Assembly: GCA_009733575.1 (NCBI GenBank)
Contig: ML769680.1
Location: 19,536-83,535 of the forward strand
From: Gymnopus androsaceus JB14
Lineage: Eukaryota > Basidiomycota > Agaricomycetes > Agaricales > Omphalotaceae
Length of the DNA: 64,000 nucleotides
Direction: 5' to 3'
The notes beneath the pieces are model-generated. The model saw only the letters and a program-made list of their open reading frames with translations. It made no database searches and was not told the origin of the DNA. Both the position numbers and the translations under genes were made by a program. Shown one piece after another: positions 22,992 through 34,500 of this stretch; within the stretch, counting starts at the first letter, position 1, and every line of letters begins with the position of its first letter.

Positions 22992-24320
22992 CCTAAGGAA
23001 ACAAAGCCTAAAGAAAGAACGCGTCAGCGCAGGTATTCCAAGGATTAGAGACTCAGAAAACGGAGAAGCGTAGTCCTTCTCTGCCTGTGAGCTTCTTACA
23101 GTCGTTCTGACGACTATTCTGACCGTCTTCGGGTCTTTTTACGCTCAAGGAGGCTCAAGGAATTATTTAAATAGTTAAACTACGACTACGACGATGTTAC
23201 ATACGGATATTCGACCTTAAGACTTACCTTGATGGACGTTCGGGAAGTAGAGCAAAAATGATTAGTCAGCATTTGAGCGCCAGACTTCTTCCGGCCGTAA
23301 AAAAATTCTATGACTCACCTCGGGTACATGACCGAGGTGAGTCATAGAATTTTTTTACGGCCGGAAGAACTCTGGCGCTTCTGATTGCTGCACAGCTTTT
23401 TGCATCTTTTCCTCAACGTTCGTCGTAAAGACCGTCCATCGTGCTGAAGTCTTTTTTCATTGCTGTTCACGTCGCCACTAGTAACCCGTGCATCGTGCGG
23501 GCGTTGTCGGAGCACTTGGGGACTGGTCCTAAAGGTACGTTGCTAAAATCTCATCATCGGTGACGGTCTAACATTACTCACTGTCCAGCAACGTTGTAAA
23601 CGTTCAAGCCCTCGAGCCCTCGAGTCCGTCATCCGAGTCCGTCATCCCTGGACGCAGTCCGCTGTGCACTCTCGCTTATTTTCCTTACTGCTCACCGTTA
23701 TCGGATCTTCCTCTTCGTGCGGCTGGGTTAGCGGAATTCTGAATCACTAAGGTCCGTGCTTGGAGAATTACTGTTTTCCATCTTTCTAACGCCGCTGTGT
23801 AGTCGGTATCTCCTCGTCGTCTTTGTAACTCGAAGATCATTGCTGCCGCAATTCTTCCTGCCTGGCTGGATGGGGTATGAATCTTTACTACTATAACTTA
23901 TGATATTGCTACGTTGCTATGCTGTCCTGGTTTTGTAGTGTTGTAGTCTAGTGATACGTAGTGTCTCAAAACCTTTGGTATCGCTTAGTCCAATGTAGTC
24001 CAATGCAAAAGAATTTGTCTCCAAAAAATATGCCCTACAAAGAAGTCGAACAGAAATGGCAAGTCAAAGCTGACGAGACAATAGACATGGCCAATAGGGC
24101 CTCACAATGGCCAGTGGTCCGCAATGACCTAAAACTACAAGTCGGTGGAACAATGAAATTATCCTTGGCTGGCGCACTTATAGATGATGCGTCAACGTCG
24201 ACCGTGGACCTTTCACTCGTTAGCTCTGCTACTTGATCACATTAATTTCGAAGGTACGTGGTATGCTTCGCTTTCCTTGTATAGTAACTGAAGTATCGCA
24301 TAGGCTTCCTTCTTCACATC
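22992..24320. other. Non-coding stretch with a long palindrome
   Basis: It lies between divergently transcribed cargo genes (minus strand below 22991, plus strand above 24321), so both promoters should be here. A 104-bp palindrome is at 23276-23379. A 77-codon frame from ATG 24003 to 24236 has no recognisable similarity and I do not call it a gene. Short direct repeats occur near 23610-23640 (CGAGTCCGTCATCC, GTCCGTCATCCCTGG). Confidence 0.5.
23276..23379. repeat. 104-bp near-perfect palindrome
   Basis: Two 48-bp arms (23276-23323 and 23332-23379) are reverse complements with one mismatch, separated by 8 bp (GTACATGA). The arms contain the rare-looking GGCCGT followed by seven A residues. Confidence 0.95.
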
Positions 24321-24927
24321 ATGCCTAAAGCTAGCACTCCAAAAACGCGAAGCTCGCAAGCGACATCCTTCTCCAGTGCAGCCACAAAGACTGCACAGCG
24401 TACGGCGAACAATGCCAGAATCTCCAAACTCTTGTTTGAAATCCGTCGTGCTGCTGGACTGCCCAAGTCTTTTAGCCGACCCACTCTCAATCATGGAGAG
24501 TATGCCGCAAGCAAATCTCGTATATATATGGGGGAGAGTGATAATGTCAACAGCATCCATCACCCTCGATTTAATCAACTTGGCCAACTTTACCGACAGG
24601 TGTGTATTGGTTCAATCGTGTCCTTTGAATTTGAGTAACTGATCTCTCACCTAGATTTATCGTGCACAGACTTTTGTGCGCTTGGCGTGGGATGTCGAGC
24701 AGATTCCTAGGCATGTCCTAGAAGCAAACAACGAGCTAATTGACCTCCTCACTGCTCGGGAAATGCTCAAACGTGTCCCGAGAGCTTCTTCATCGTCCAA
24801 GGCAAAGCAATCCTCAAATACTTCTACAGCCACGTCATTTCCTTCCTCCAGCACTACCGCTTCTGGTAGCTCTAGTTTGCCAATGGTCATCACAGACGAT
24901 GACGAATCCGACATTGAAATCTGTTGA
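24321..24927 (+). CDS. Small uncharacterised cargo protein (183 aa)
   Basis: ATG 24321; exon 1 24321-24599, a 55-bp GT-AG intron, exon 2 24655-24927; frames join in phase. The N-terminus is Ser/Thr/Lys-rich (MPKASTPKTRSSQATS), the middle has a folded-looking helical part (RISKLLFEIRRAAGLPKSF ... IYRAQTFVRLAWDVEQIPR), and the C-terminus is a Ser-rich tail ending in an acidic patch (VITDDDESDIEIC), like a SUMO-interaction motif. I recognise no family. It is intact and sits within the giant element, transcribed away from the Spt5-like gene. A tail of serines followed by acidic residues suggests a nuclear adaptor, but that is only a guess. Confidence 0.55.
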
Positions 24928-25719
24928 TTTTCAGGCCCAAGACCAAACTATCAACGCATACTGGTTGAGCGGGCTACGATGAACTCTTCTCCTGCCACAT
25001 CTGACAAAGGAGATGCCGCCTCCAAGACTCAGCGAGACAGGATCATTGCGGACGCGATGTCCAGTTCGCCTGTCCAGTAGTGAACAAGACGAAAGTCGAG
25101 CAGACTCATTCGATCGAAAAGCTGTCGCTCGCACCACCATTACTTTAGTATGTTTTCACTGAGGTAAAAACAGTTTCGTGAACCATTGTCTTCCTGTACG
25201 CTAACTGGCTGTCCAGACCCACAGTACCATCCAGAGCACACGCGCACTTGAGGTCAAGCTGGGTGTAGCATCAGGCACTAGATGTTGCCAGGCTTTTGCA
25301 AAAGATTGCGATAATTGTCGTAGCCTGTTTTGCAAAAGATCCCGATAACTTATAAGACTTATTGGGAATGGCCTCGGGGTGCTGCTGCCGGATTTTTGGC
25401 ATTGCGGCAGTGTAGTTCTTTTGCCAAATATTTGTTAAATGCTTTTTGCACCAATGAAATCAGTGATATTGATTCACAAATATTTCTTAAATATGTTTGC
25501 TTTATAATATTGTAATAAATGCCATTATTGTTTTGCCAAATATTTGTTAAATCCATTTTGTACTCAAATATTAAAATTAAATTGATTACTTAGGTGCCTA
25601 TGGTCCTTCCGAGGTTCATTTACCAAATATTTGGTAATAGCCAAAAGAAATCAATTGTCTGGGTGCCTACAATCCTTTGTAGATTGATTTGGCAAATATT
25701 TGGTATTAAATCAATGTGA

Positions 25720-26830
25720 AAAAAACAGCAGTTAGGTGCTTGTGGGTGCTTGTGGGCGCTTATTTGTGGAAAAAAACAGGGTTGATCATGGGGTCCCATA
25801 AATCTCCATAAAATGCTCAAAATAATGAAAATATATTAATCATGGGTCTCATAAATGCCAAAAAAAAACTGAAAAATAATAAAAATATTCAGGAGGCAGG
25901 GTTAGGTGTACTAGCACATGATCATACTATTGGGCGCTTATGGGCGCTTATTTTAAGAAAAAAAAAAAAAAGTTGATCATGGGGTCCCATAAATCCCCAA
26001 AAAATACTCAAAATAATGAAAATATGTTGATCATGGGGTCCCATAAATGCCAAAAAAATACTGAGAAATAACAAAATATATTCAGGGGGCAGGGTAAGGT
26101 GCACTGGCACATGATTCATATTGTTGGGTGCTTATGGGTGCTTATTCTACAAAAAAAAAAAAAGGTTGATCATGGGTCCCATAAATCCCCAAAAAACACT
26201 CAAAAATAATCAAAATATGTTGATCATGGGGTCCCAGTAAATGCCGAAAAAATACTGCAAAATAATAAAAATACTCAGGGGGCATGGTTAGGTGCACTGG
26301 CACATGATCCATATTGTTGGGCACTTATGGGTGCTTATTTTCCATTAAAAAATGATCATTGGGTCCCATAAATCACAAAAAAATGCTGAAAATATTCAGG
26401 GGTGGGGCTAGGTACACTAGCACATGATTCATATTGTTGGGCACTTATAGGCATTTATTTTCTGAAAAACAGTCAATCATTACATTCCATAAATCCATAA
26501 AAATTCATGAAGAATTCATGCAAAATCCTAAAAATATTCAAGGGTGGGGTTACATGAATTAGTAATTGATTTATACATAGTGCAGACAACAAAATTGATG
26601 TCACCCCCTAATTCAGTGGGCTATTCAGTAGCCCATTCAGTAGGTCACAGAGGTCATATCAATTTTGTCATCCACTGTATATATTGCTGGGTGCTTATGG
26701 GCAATTATTTTCAGCAGAAAAGATTATTGGGCCCCATGAATCCTTAAACAATGTTGAGATACTAAGAATATTAGGAGGTTTAGGTACACTAGTATCTAAT
26801 TTATAGATATATCTACTTAGCTATTAGTAT
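25720..26830. repeat. Decaying tandem array, about 185-bp period
   Basis: The block containing TTGATCATGGGGTCCCATAA, a run of A, ATATTCAGGGGG, TTAGGTGCACTGGCACATGA and TTGGGTGCTTATGGGTGC recurs near 25750, 25930, 26120, 26310, 26430 and 26690. Within each unit GATCATGGGGTCCCATAAAT appears twice about 65 bp apart. Copies decay and shorten towards the right. Confidence 0.8.
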
Positions 26831-27115
26831 TAGTTAATGAAATGAATGCCAAGTTCATGTTTTCAGAATTCTGTGCCTGATCCTACATAAGAAATTTAAA
26901 TCTCATAAGCCTGATTATACAGACAATTGAACTGTATTAGAAATTCTACTTTCCATGTTATTAACATGTTTATGCTACAGCACTACTGTATGCACAGCCT
27001 TGGCTGCTAGATCATATTATATCATTTGTGCTGATTACTTTGACACTGGATGAGTAACCACCATGCACCAGCATAAGCCCACCTTCACCCTAGCATTTAT
27101 GGTACTAATGTTAAA

Positions 27116-27425
27116 TAGATAACTAGCAGTAGTAGCTCTGAGTTACTACTACTAGTTACTCGCCCTACAGTAACTCCAAGTTATTAGTACTAGTATGGTA
27201 GTAACTCCAAGTTACTACAATACTAGTACTAGTAGTGGTAGCTCTGAGTTACTAATAGTATTAATTACTAGTACTAATAGCTAGTACCAGTAACTCCGAG
27301 TTATTAGTACTAGTATAGTGGTAACTCAGAGTTACTACTAGTATTAATTACTAGTACTAATAGCTAGTACCAGTAACTCCGAGTTATCAGTACTACTATA
27401 GTAGTGACTTGGAGTTAACTTGGTA
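27116..27425. repeat. Minisatellite of TAGTACTAGT / AACTC(C/A)GAGTTA words
   Basis: Short palindromic words built from ACTAGT and GAGTTACTA repeat; the last two full units are spaced 82 bp (27261 and 27343). It lies inside the 2.77-kb element. Confidence 0.75.
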
Positions 27426-28659
27426 TGAGTTTCTCTGGGTAATGGTTTACAGTTTCTCCTTGACCCAACCACCAGGTGACAGTTGATTCACAGAATCCCA
27501 TATAGAACCTTCAGTGCTTAGGCACCTATACAAACCAATAATGACATCATAACCAAAAAAAACTCGAAATTTTTGTGATATGACATCATATTCATTCTTA
27601 CTAAAACTGAATACCGTTGTGTGTGTAAACTCATTTCCTGAAACTTTATGCAATGTTGATGGCTTTTTGGGGATTAAGAAACCCAATGATGTACTTAATA
27701 AGCACCCAAAAGTGGGGTGCATATAATGTGTTGGTATGCTGGATAAAGACGCAATGATCACGTGTACTCATGGTCCAAACTTAGGTGACAGACCCAGTTG
27801 TAGCTATGACATATGTGATGTATTTTATTTTATTTTATTTCATTTCATTTTAGGTGTGTCATGGTTGAAAGTTAGGCAATGGGGCTAAATTTGACTGTGA
27901 CATCACGGTAAATAGGTGACACAAAAATCCGGCAGCAGCACCCCGAGGCCATTCCCAATAAGTCTTATAAGTTATCAGGATCTTTTGCAAAACGGGCTAC
28001 GACACTTATCGGGATTTTTTGCATTAAGCTGGCAGAATCAGCTGCATCAGGTTCATTCATAACATTGGATCGTTTAAGGAGTGAATTGGGCCTGCTGGGA
28101 ATAAAGGCAAACTCTAGCATTGAACGGTACCTTGCGCTCTCAGCGACTTGGAGGCCGATTCGATGGGATACACCATTCAGGGTGACCACTAATGCGATCA
28201 TGGCTCTGAAGCTATCCGATGTTACTGTGAAGGATTGGAAAATCCACGCGCCTCACATATATGAGAATCATCTTTAATAACTACTTCATATTGTATCTAT
28301 ATAGCGCAATGTAAAGCAATTCAATATTACATGTCTGTATTAATGGTATCCAATAGATAGTGATCTTTGTCATGCAGAAATTCAAGCTTCGACATGTGGC
28401 TCGAAATGAGCTAGAAATTTACGCTTTGACCGTGATTTGTGCGGTCCGAAATGACCATAAACTAGTCCATTGTGAGCTGACCCTGAATATGTCGCGGCTA
28501 GACCACCATTGTAAATTGCAATGGATGTGGCCCGGGATCCCATTGTTTGTTATCCTGCCTCTCAATTAATTTGATAAGCACTGACTTGCATGTGGCCAGG
28601 TTTTTCACATTGCGCAAGTTCAACCTTCTTACACTAGTACCACCACCTTCACGATCGCA

Positions 28660-31070
28660 ATGAACGGAACACAGAACCCAGACGGCGACACTCCTGCCAA
28701 CACAATCTTGACCAACGCCCAAAAAAACAATGCAGCGGACGCAGAGCCTACACTGAAATTGCAGCAAAGTGCAAATGAAGGAGGGTCAAACAACAACGCA
28801 GGTTCAGTCTCAGTAAGTTGATGACATATTGTGCGAAGGTCTCCATCTAATAAACATCTTGTAGGGAAAACCTCGCTACAGGTACTCCAACCCCCAGAAA
28901 GATATACTGCAACGTCTTCTTCCTGAGTACAAAAACCACAGTAGCAAGCGCAAACAGGCTTTTGACAACATCTACAGCAAGCATCTGATGAGTGACGCGT
29001 CTTTCGCCAAACCAGCGAGTATGACAGTTGAGGAATGGAAGAGGGTGTGTTTTTTTTGCCTCCAAATCTAATAAAAAGCTCAACATCTACAATTTAGACT
29101 CTTATCAAATGGTTCGACAACAACGTCAAGAAAAGTGGTCAAACTGTGAAAAGAGATGTTGAAGCTCAGTCAAAGCATGTCAGCACGGCAGACGAGAATA
29201 CACTCGTTCAGAACCATATTCCGCATCCTGCCAACCCTCCATCAACCAATCAGTCAGACACTTTATCCTGGGCCAAACTTTGCGACCTGGCCAAGTTCTT
29301 TAACGAGCTGATGTCGGGCAATATGGATATCAAGTCGGGAAGAATGGTGTTTGCGGGTAGCCGGGGCATGACAGAGGAGGAAATCAGCCAAGACTGGAAC
29401 GAGCTGAGCGTGGATGAACGAAACAAGTGGGAAAAATGTGCCGCCGCTGAGTGCAATATTCAACAGTAAGCTTATCCATGTCAGGGATTGTTCCTTTGGT
29501 AACCACTCTGTTTTCTTAGCAATCGAGAGCGTTCCGTGTCTTCGCTTCCGAAGCTGCTTCAAGGCTGTCTGCAGTTCGGACACATTGGACATGGGGAAAT
29601 TGCCACGGTCATTGTTTTTGACAATGGCTTTGATACAGAAAGAAGAAAGATTGCCAGTCATGGGTAACATATTCCCTTGCCATCTTCTTCGCTATACTCA
29701 TCCGTTGCTCCATAGCATCTTTGCCAGTTCGGACATCAAGTGCTCCGCCACAATCAAGGAAGTTGTGAAAGACCCCTATGTATTATACCGCGACCTTTCA
29801 GATCATTTGAACGAGAGTCTCAAAGACACCAGTGAGTTGATATAAAATCTTTGCATGCATTGATATTCACGCTTTAGGTTTAGTTCTTAACGACCTCAAG
29901 CTAAGGACCGAGATACCCGTTGACAGCGAAGGCCTTGCCCGGTTCCCCACAATATCCAATCTTGACGATGTGTCAAGATCGCAGCTAAGACAGGTCTATG
30001 AGGATTTCATGACCGCAATCTGGTGTAAGTCTTCCGTTGATCCCTTGAGATATTTCGCTTATTGTTATAATGTAGTTCAAGCTGGCTATACAGGCTCTGT
30101 AGATTACAATGCCATCGAAACCAGCCCGAATGATTACTACGAACCCACTCTACTTCCGACTCACATGAAACTCAAGAGTGCTGCAAACACAGGGGGATGG
30201 TTCCAGGATCTATTCAAATATCTCATGGCAAACTACTGCAGCTCAGGGAGAGTTTTTGTGTTGAAGAAACCCAGTCCGGTGGCAGATGTCGAGATTGCTC
30301 CACTGCCGATTCCTGCGCCTGTTCATTTGGGTACCCCAGAGCCAAAGACTGTCTCTTCGATGACCGTGGATGATGCTCCTGTAGCTCATTTGCATACACC
30401 AAAGCCAGAGGTTGTATCTACGAAGGTGGCGGATGACAATTTGCACACACCGCTCGCTGCCACTGAGCAGAAAACCCCCGAGGCTCCCGCTCTCCCTATT
30501 CCATCGCCAAACGCACCCAACGCAGCTCATCCAATGACCCCTTTAATGGATACGGCGATGGCCTCACCTTCAGCTACTGCCGTCGATCTCTCACTGGATG
30601 AGAATAATGGAGCTCCCAAAAATATACACAACCATGAAGATGACGATGAAGATTGGATGGACGCGCCTGAGGAAACTGACCCGCCCATCGCTGAAACGAC
30701 GGTCACACCTGCGGACGCTGATACCAATGTCAGCATGAACCACACAGACGCCGGCACCTCCAGTGGTCCAGATCCCGAGGGCGCTGTTGGCACAGACATT
30801 ACAAAGACAAATGAGAAGAAGGGTGCGAAGAAAATGCGGGGGCGCAAGGCAGGAAAGCAGAAACAGCAACCACTTGTGAACCAGAATGTCTCTTCGCCTG
30901 CGACAACGGGGGGTAATGACGAGCCAAAAAACCTTGAAGAGGGTGTTCAGGCTGAACAAGTGGACGTCACGCACATGCCCCTTCATCGCAGCAAGCGAAA
31001 AATCGCGGAGACCGAAGCAGACGGTGATGGAACGGATGGTATGCAGAGAAAGCATCGCAAAAAGCAGTGA
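28660..31070 (+). CDS. Uncharacterised 700-aa cargo protein
   Basis: Seven exons join in phase: 28660-28812, 28865-29044, 29098-29465, 29520-29663, 29716-29831, 29878-30024, 30076-31070; all introns are 46-54 bp with GT-AG ends. After a polar N-terminus comes a basic region (KPRYRYSNPQKDILQRLL), then MTVEEWKRTLIKWFDNN, and near residue 210 EEEISQDWNELSVDERNKWE, which resembles an HMG-box-like helix pair (W...L...ER.KW). A folded middle (LQFGHIGHGEIATVIVF ... YRDLSDHLNESL) leads to a long low-complexity tail with Pro/Thr repeats, an acidic patch (EDDDEDWMDAPEE) and a basic C-terminus (KKMRGRKAGKQKQ). I know of no named family. It looks like a nuclear, possibly DNA-binding protein. It ends 440 bp before the right end of the giant element and has no disabling lesion. 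Confidence 0.65.
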
Positions 31071-31460
31071 TGCTTAAGTACTTTTCTTTTTTTCTTGAGT
31101 ACTTCCTCAAGTACTTTGTACAATGTTCTCAGTATCTTGCAATGTTTTCTTTATGATTTTTTCTTCATACTTTCTTTACTATGCTTGGGTACTTTCTCTA
31201 CTTACATACTTTCTTAAGTACTTTCTGAGCAGTTTACTCAAGTATAGGACTTATGACTTCTTCGTCATACTTTCTTTACTATTTCTTGGGTACTTTCTAC
31301 TTAGATACCTTCTCAAGTACTTTCTGAATAATAAAAGACTTAAGTATATCAAAGAATCTTAAGTAAACGATCTGAGTAATGATCACTTAAGTAAACTTTC
31401 AGAGTAAAGTAAAGTCATATGCTCAAAGGTGAAGAAGTTTGCTTGAGGACATACTTGAGA
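31071..31460. repeat. Right subterminal repeat tract of the giant element
   Basis: AT-rich and non-coding; CTTAAGTA, CTCAAGTACTTT, TCTTGAGTACTT and TACTTTCTTAAGTA recur many times, matching the tract at 14800-15240. Confidence 0.6.
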
Positions 31461-31464
31461 AGTT

Positions 31465-31509
31465 CTCAAGTAAAAACGACTTTCTTAAGAAAACGTGCCC
31501 TAGATTTAC
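31465..31509 (-). repeat. Right terminal inverted repeat of the giant element
   Basis: Its reverse complement reads, after 8 bases, AGGGCACGTTTTCTTAAG, then AAAGTC, pairing with 14771-14816. It is followed directly by ACATCCC and the copia pol sequence. Confidence 0.82.
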
Positions 31510-31516
31510 ACATCCC

Positions 31517-34500
31517 TGATCTTCTTGGTGGGTCATCTGACTTGTTTGCCAGTTACTTCATCTGGTGAGACTGGTTTGGTGATTTCCTCTGGAACTGGTA
31601 TGACAGGCTGTTCCAACTCAGTGACCAATGTTTCTAAATTTCCCAAATTTTCATCCTCCCCTTCAATGGGTTGGATCTGCCTGTCAGAGAAAACTACATT
31701 TCTTTCCATTGTAACAGTGTGACATGTTGGCTAGTAAATGTAGTGACCATTCGATTCAGGTTCCAGTCCAATCCAGCATCCTTCCTGGGCCTGTGGTTCC
31801 AATTTGCCAGGTTCCTTTTCTCATTTAACATAAATGATACTGCCAAAGATATGAAGATTAGTAATGTCCAGTTTAATACCAAACCATTTCTCATAGGGAG
31901 TAACCATTCCAATGGCCTTGTTCGGCGTCCTGTTCCAAACATATACCACATATTTCATCATGAATCCCCAAAGCCATTTTGGGAGTCCTGATGAGATCAA
32001 AAGACTTCAAACTGCATTCAGCAAAGTTCGATGTGCGTGTTCCGCTATACTGTTATGTTCCGGGGTATCGTGTACTGATTTGTTCCAGATATGCCGTGAA
32101 TTCATTACTGAGAAATTCTCCTCCTCAATCAGAGTGAAGAACTTTGACAGTTGTGCCGTATTGAGTCTGAAGACCTGTTTGGAAAACCACGTACTGTGCA
32201 AATGACTCATCTTTCAACTTCATTTGGGGCTTCTCCAACCAATCAGTGGCTTCATCAACTAGAGTCAGTGTGTAAGTGCAATGGTTTACTGTCCTGACTT
32301 GGGCTGGTCCCCACACATCCATGTGGAAAATATCTCCAAATTTCTCAGCATGGGGAGATGATTGCAGCTGAGCGATAGGATACCTGGATGCTTTCCCAAG
32401 CATACAAGTGCAGCATTCTGGTTCATCCATTTGCTTCAGATCCAATCCGATTCCATGAACCTGGTTGTCTCAGAACATATGCTTCATGTAAGCATAGTTG
32501 AGGTGCCCTAAGATGCAGTGTGCCTCATAAAGAGATACCAATCTGCCAATCTTTGTTGAATAAGCATGTTCCCTTGCCGGGATCTGGTATAGTCTGTTGA
32601 TCTTTGGGATAACTCCAACGAGTTTCCCCTGGCAATCTTTGATTGTCGTTTTGCCATTAGTGGTATGGATGGAGTATCCATCATCATCAAGTTTTCCCAC
32701 TGATATGAAAGTGTTGGGAGTGTCTGGACATAGAAGGGTGTTAGGGAGCTTTAACATTCTTAGTTCTTGTTTAAATGTTGGCAGTTCCAGATGGAGTGTG
32801 CTGGAGATGTTTGCTGTGAAAGTTTCCGCATTAGCAGCCTGGATGACTCATGTTGGAATCTCCCTTTGATTCCTGAGTTCCTCAGTGAGTGGCATCATGT
32901 GGGTAGAGCATCTGAAGTCAAAGAGAATTGCTCCATAACCATGGGCTGCAGCATAAGCATTAACGTATACTTCTTCCTCCTCTTCATCACGTTGGTCACT
33001 GAGCCCTGATGAGGTGATGAGAGTAAGAGGTGGAGAAGTTTCGATTTTTGGCTCCATGTTCATTTGGTTGCTCGGCAATGAAAGAGCTAATTTTAATTTA
33101 TCAACTATTTCAGAAAAATCAAAAACAAGATTCCCTGGCTTAGCAGGAATTTCAATTGCTGCCCATGATGACTCTAGTACTTCCTCAATCATGGATGAGG
33201 ATGCCACTTTGTTGTTCTTCAACCTGTCTCTCCAGTTTCCATCTGACTTCTTCTTCTTCTGCTCTTTAGCAGGTTTTGTTTCCTTGGCCTGGTTGGCCTG
33301 GCTGCATTTCTCCAATAGACATTGATTTCCAAAGTGTCCTTTCTCACCGCAGTTGTAACAGATGGAGTCTTGGTGACTCATTGCCCCTCCTTGGCCTTTT
33401 CCTCTACCTTGGGAATTTCCCCTAAAGGAATTTCCACAACCTTGGAAACCTCCTCTTCCCCTGTTACCAGCATAGTTTGCCAATTCCTTCTTGTGATCAT
33501 GTTGCATTTGGTGTACCATTGATTCAGTACGAATGGTAGAGATAGGCTCAGCAGGACTGAGCTTCTTGTCTGCTTTCACAGTGAAAACAGCCAATGTGTT
33601 TATGGTGGCTTTGAAGGTGTTGGGGACAGAGGACATAATGGTGTTGATGAATATATCATCATTGATATCAATTCCCCTTGTCATGAGCTCGTCACGGATG
33701 TTGATCATGTTGTCCAAATGTTTATTGACCTTGGCTGGGTCAGTGCATTGCATAGTATGAAGTTGCCTTTGCAAAAATGATTCAGTAAGAGCATTTTTAG
33801 AATCGTAGTCTGCAATTAAATTTTCCCATAACTGTTTCATGTTATTATAGTTCCTATACCTCCGGAATATTCCATCCAACAACCTGCCAATGATAGCATT
33901 CAAAAGGTCATTGTCCTTCTCCCTATCATTCTCTGTTGCATCTGGATCAGTTATTAATTGTGGATTCCATTCAAAATAACATTGATAGCCAATAGATCTG
34001 GCTGCAAATTCCACTCAAGTTTTCCACGTGTCCCAGTTTGATCCATCCGACTTTAAAGTTGTAACCTTATCAAAGGCTTTTAAGGCTTTAGACATATTGT
34101 CTTCATCATCGGACTCTGATTCAAATGCCCCTGATGATTCAGATCCTGAATCTGATGGATCTGATGGAGATGGGGATGTAGGATCTGGTGGGAGATTTCT
34201 GGATGTGGGTTGTGGAGTTCAATGTGGAGATGGCTGTGGAGATGGATTCAGTGGAGGTGGAGGTGGAGTTTGCTGTGGCTCTTGTTTCGGTAACAAAACT
34301 GGAGCTGGTGAAGGTGTAGGTGCTGGAGTGGGATTAGATGAAGATGAGACTGCGGCTTTCTGTTTGCCAGCTAGACATTTGCTACATCTTTTCTCCTGTC
34401 TTTGGTTTTCAGCCTGTTTGATATATTCTTCCTGACTAATATCAGGTATATTGGCGTAATCTGGTAATTCTGCAGTGTATTTAGTATCCTTGTGAGGTGT

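Larger units (their letters stand above)
25276..28043. mobile_element. 2.77-kb non-autonomous TIR element (8-bp TSD)
   Basis: GCATCAGG occurs directly outside both ends (25268-25275 and 28044-28051). The outer 130 bp of each end are inverted repeats, best from TTTTGCAAAAGATCC through GGCCTCGGGGTGCTGCTG (25325-25410 against 27930-28005), with looser matching outwards. No transposase is encoded. The interior is AT-rich and built from tandem repeats. An 8-bp TSD fits the hAT or KDZ type. Confidence 0.82.
25013..28276 (+). pseudogene. Small cargo gene interrupted by a 2.77-kb element
   Basis: Exon 1 (ATG 25013 to 25147) and exon 2 (from 25217) flank a 69-bp GT-AG intron with a CTAAC branch site. 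Exon 2 is cut at 25275; on the far side the same frame resumes at 28044 after a second copy of GCATCAGG and runs to TAA at 28276. The frame on both sides agrees when one duplication is removed. The protein would be short and without recognised domains (left part contains LEVKLGVASG; right part RSELGLLGIKANSSIERYL). It was presumably intact before the insertion. Start and exon 1 are tentative. Confidence 0.5.
14771..31509. mobile_element. Giant (16.7 kb) KDZ-type DNA transposon with cargo genes
   Basis: It interrupts a copia pol gene, and the two halves of pol join exactly at its edges. ACATCCC flanks it on both sides (14764-14770 and 31510-31516). Its ends are inverted repeats: 8 bp from each edge both ends read AGGGCA, followed by GTTTTCT(C/T)AAGAAAGTC and ACTT(A/G)AG. 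Next to each end lies a 400-bp AT-rich tract rich in CTTAAGTA-like words. Inside are a KDZ transposase, an Spt5-like gene, small genes at 24321-24927 and 25013-28276, and a 700-codon gene ending about 440 bp from the right edge. That the KDZ transposase moves the whole unit is an inference from position. Confidence 0.85.

Noticed and set aside
24003..24236. 77-codon frame upstream of the 24321 gene
   Set aside because: No similarity, no splice context, length expected by chance; only mentioned as a possibility.
25720..26830. Regularly spaced repeats as a CRISPR-like array
   Set aside because: Eukaryotic context, repeat units around 185 bp without unique spacers, no cas genes; it is a tandem satellite inside a TIR element.
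30025..30075. No intron here, since the frame stays open through it
   Set aside because: GTAAGT donor, TAG acceptor and 51-bp length fit the other introns of the gene, so I keep the intron; both readings preserve the frame and RNA data would settle it.
23960..31070. Genes 24321, 25013 and 28660 as ordinary host genes between two unrelated repeats
   Set aside because: They lie inside the TIR and target-duplication frame that splits a copia element, so they arrived with the insertion.
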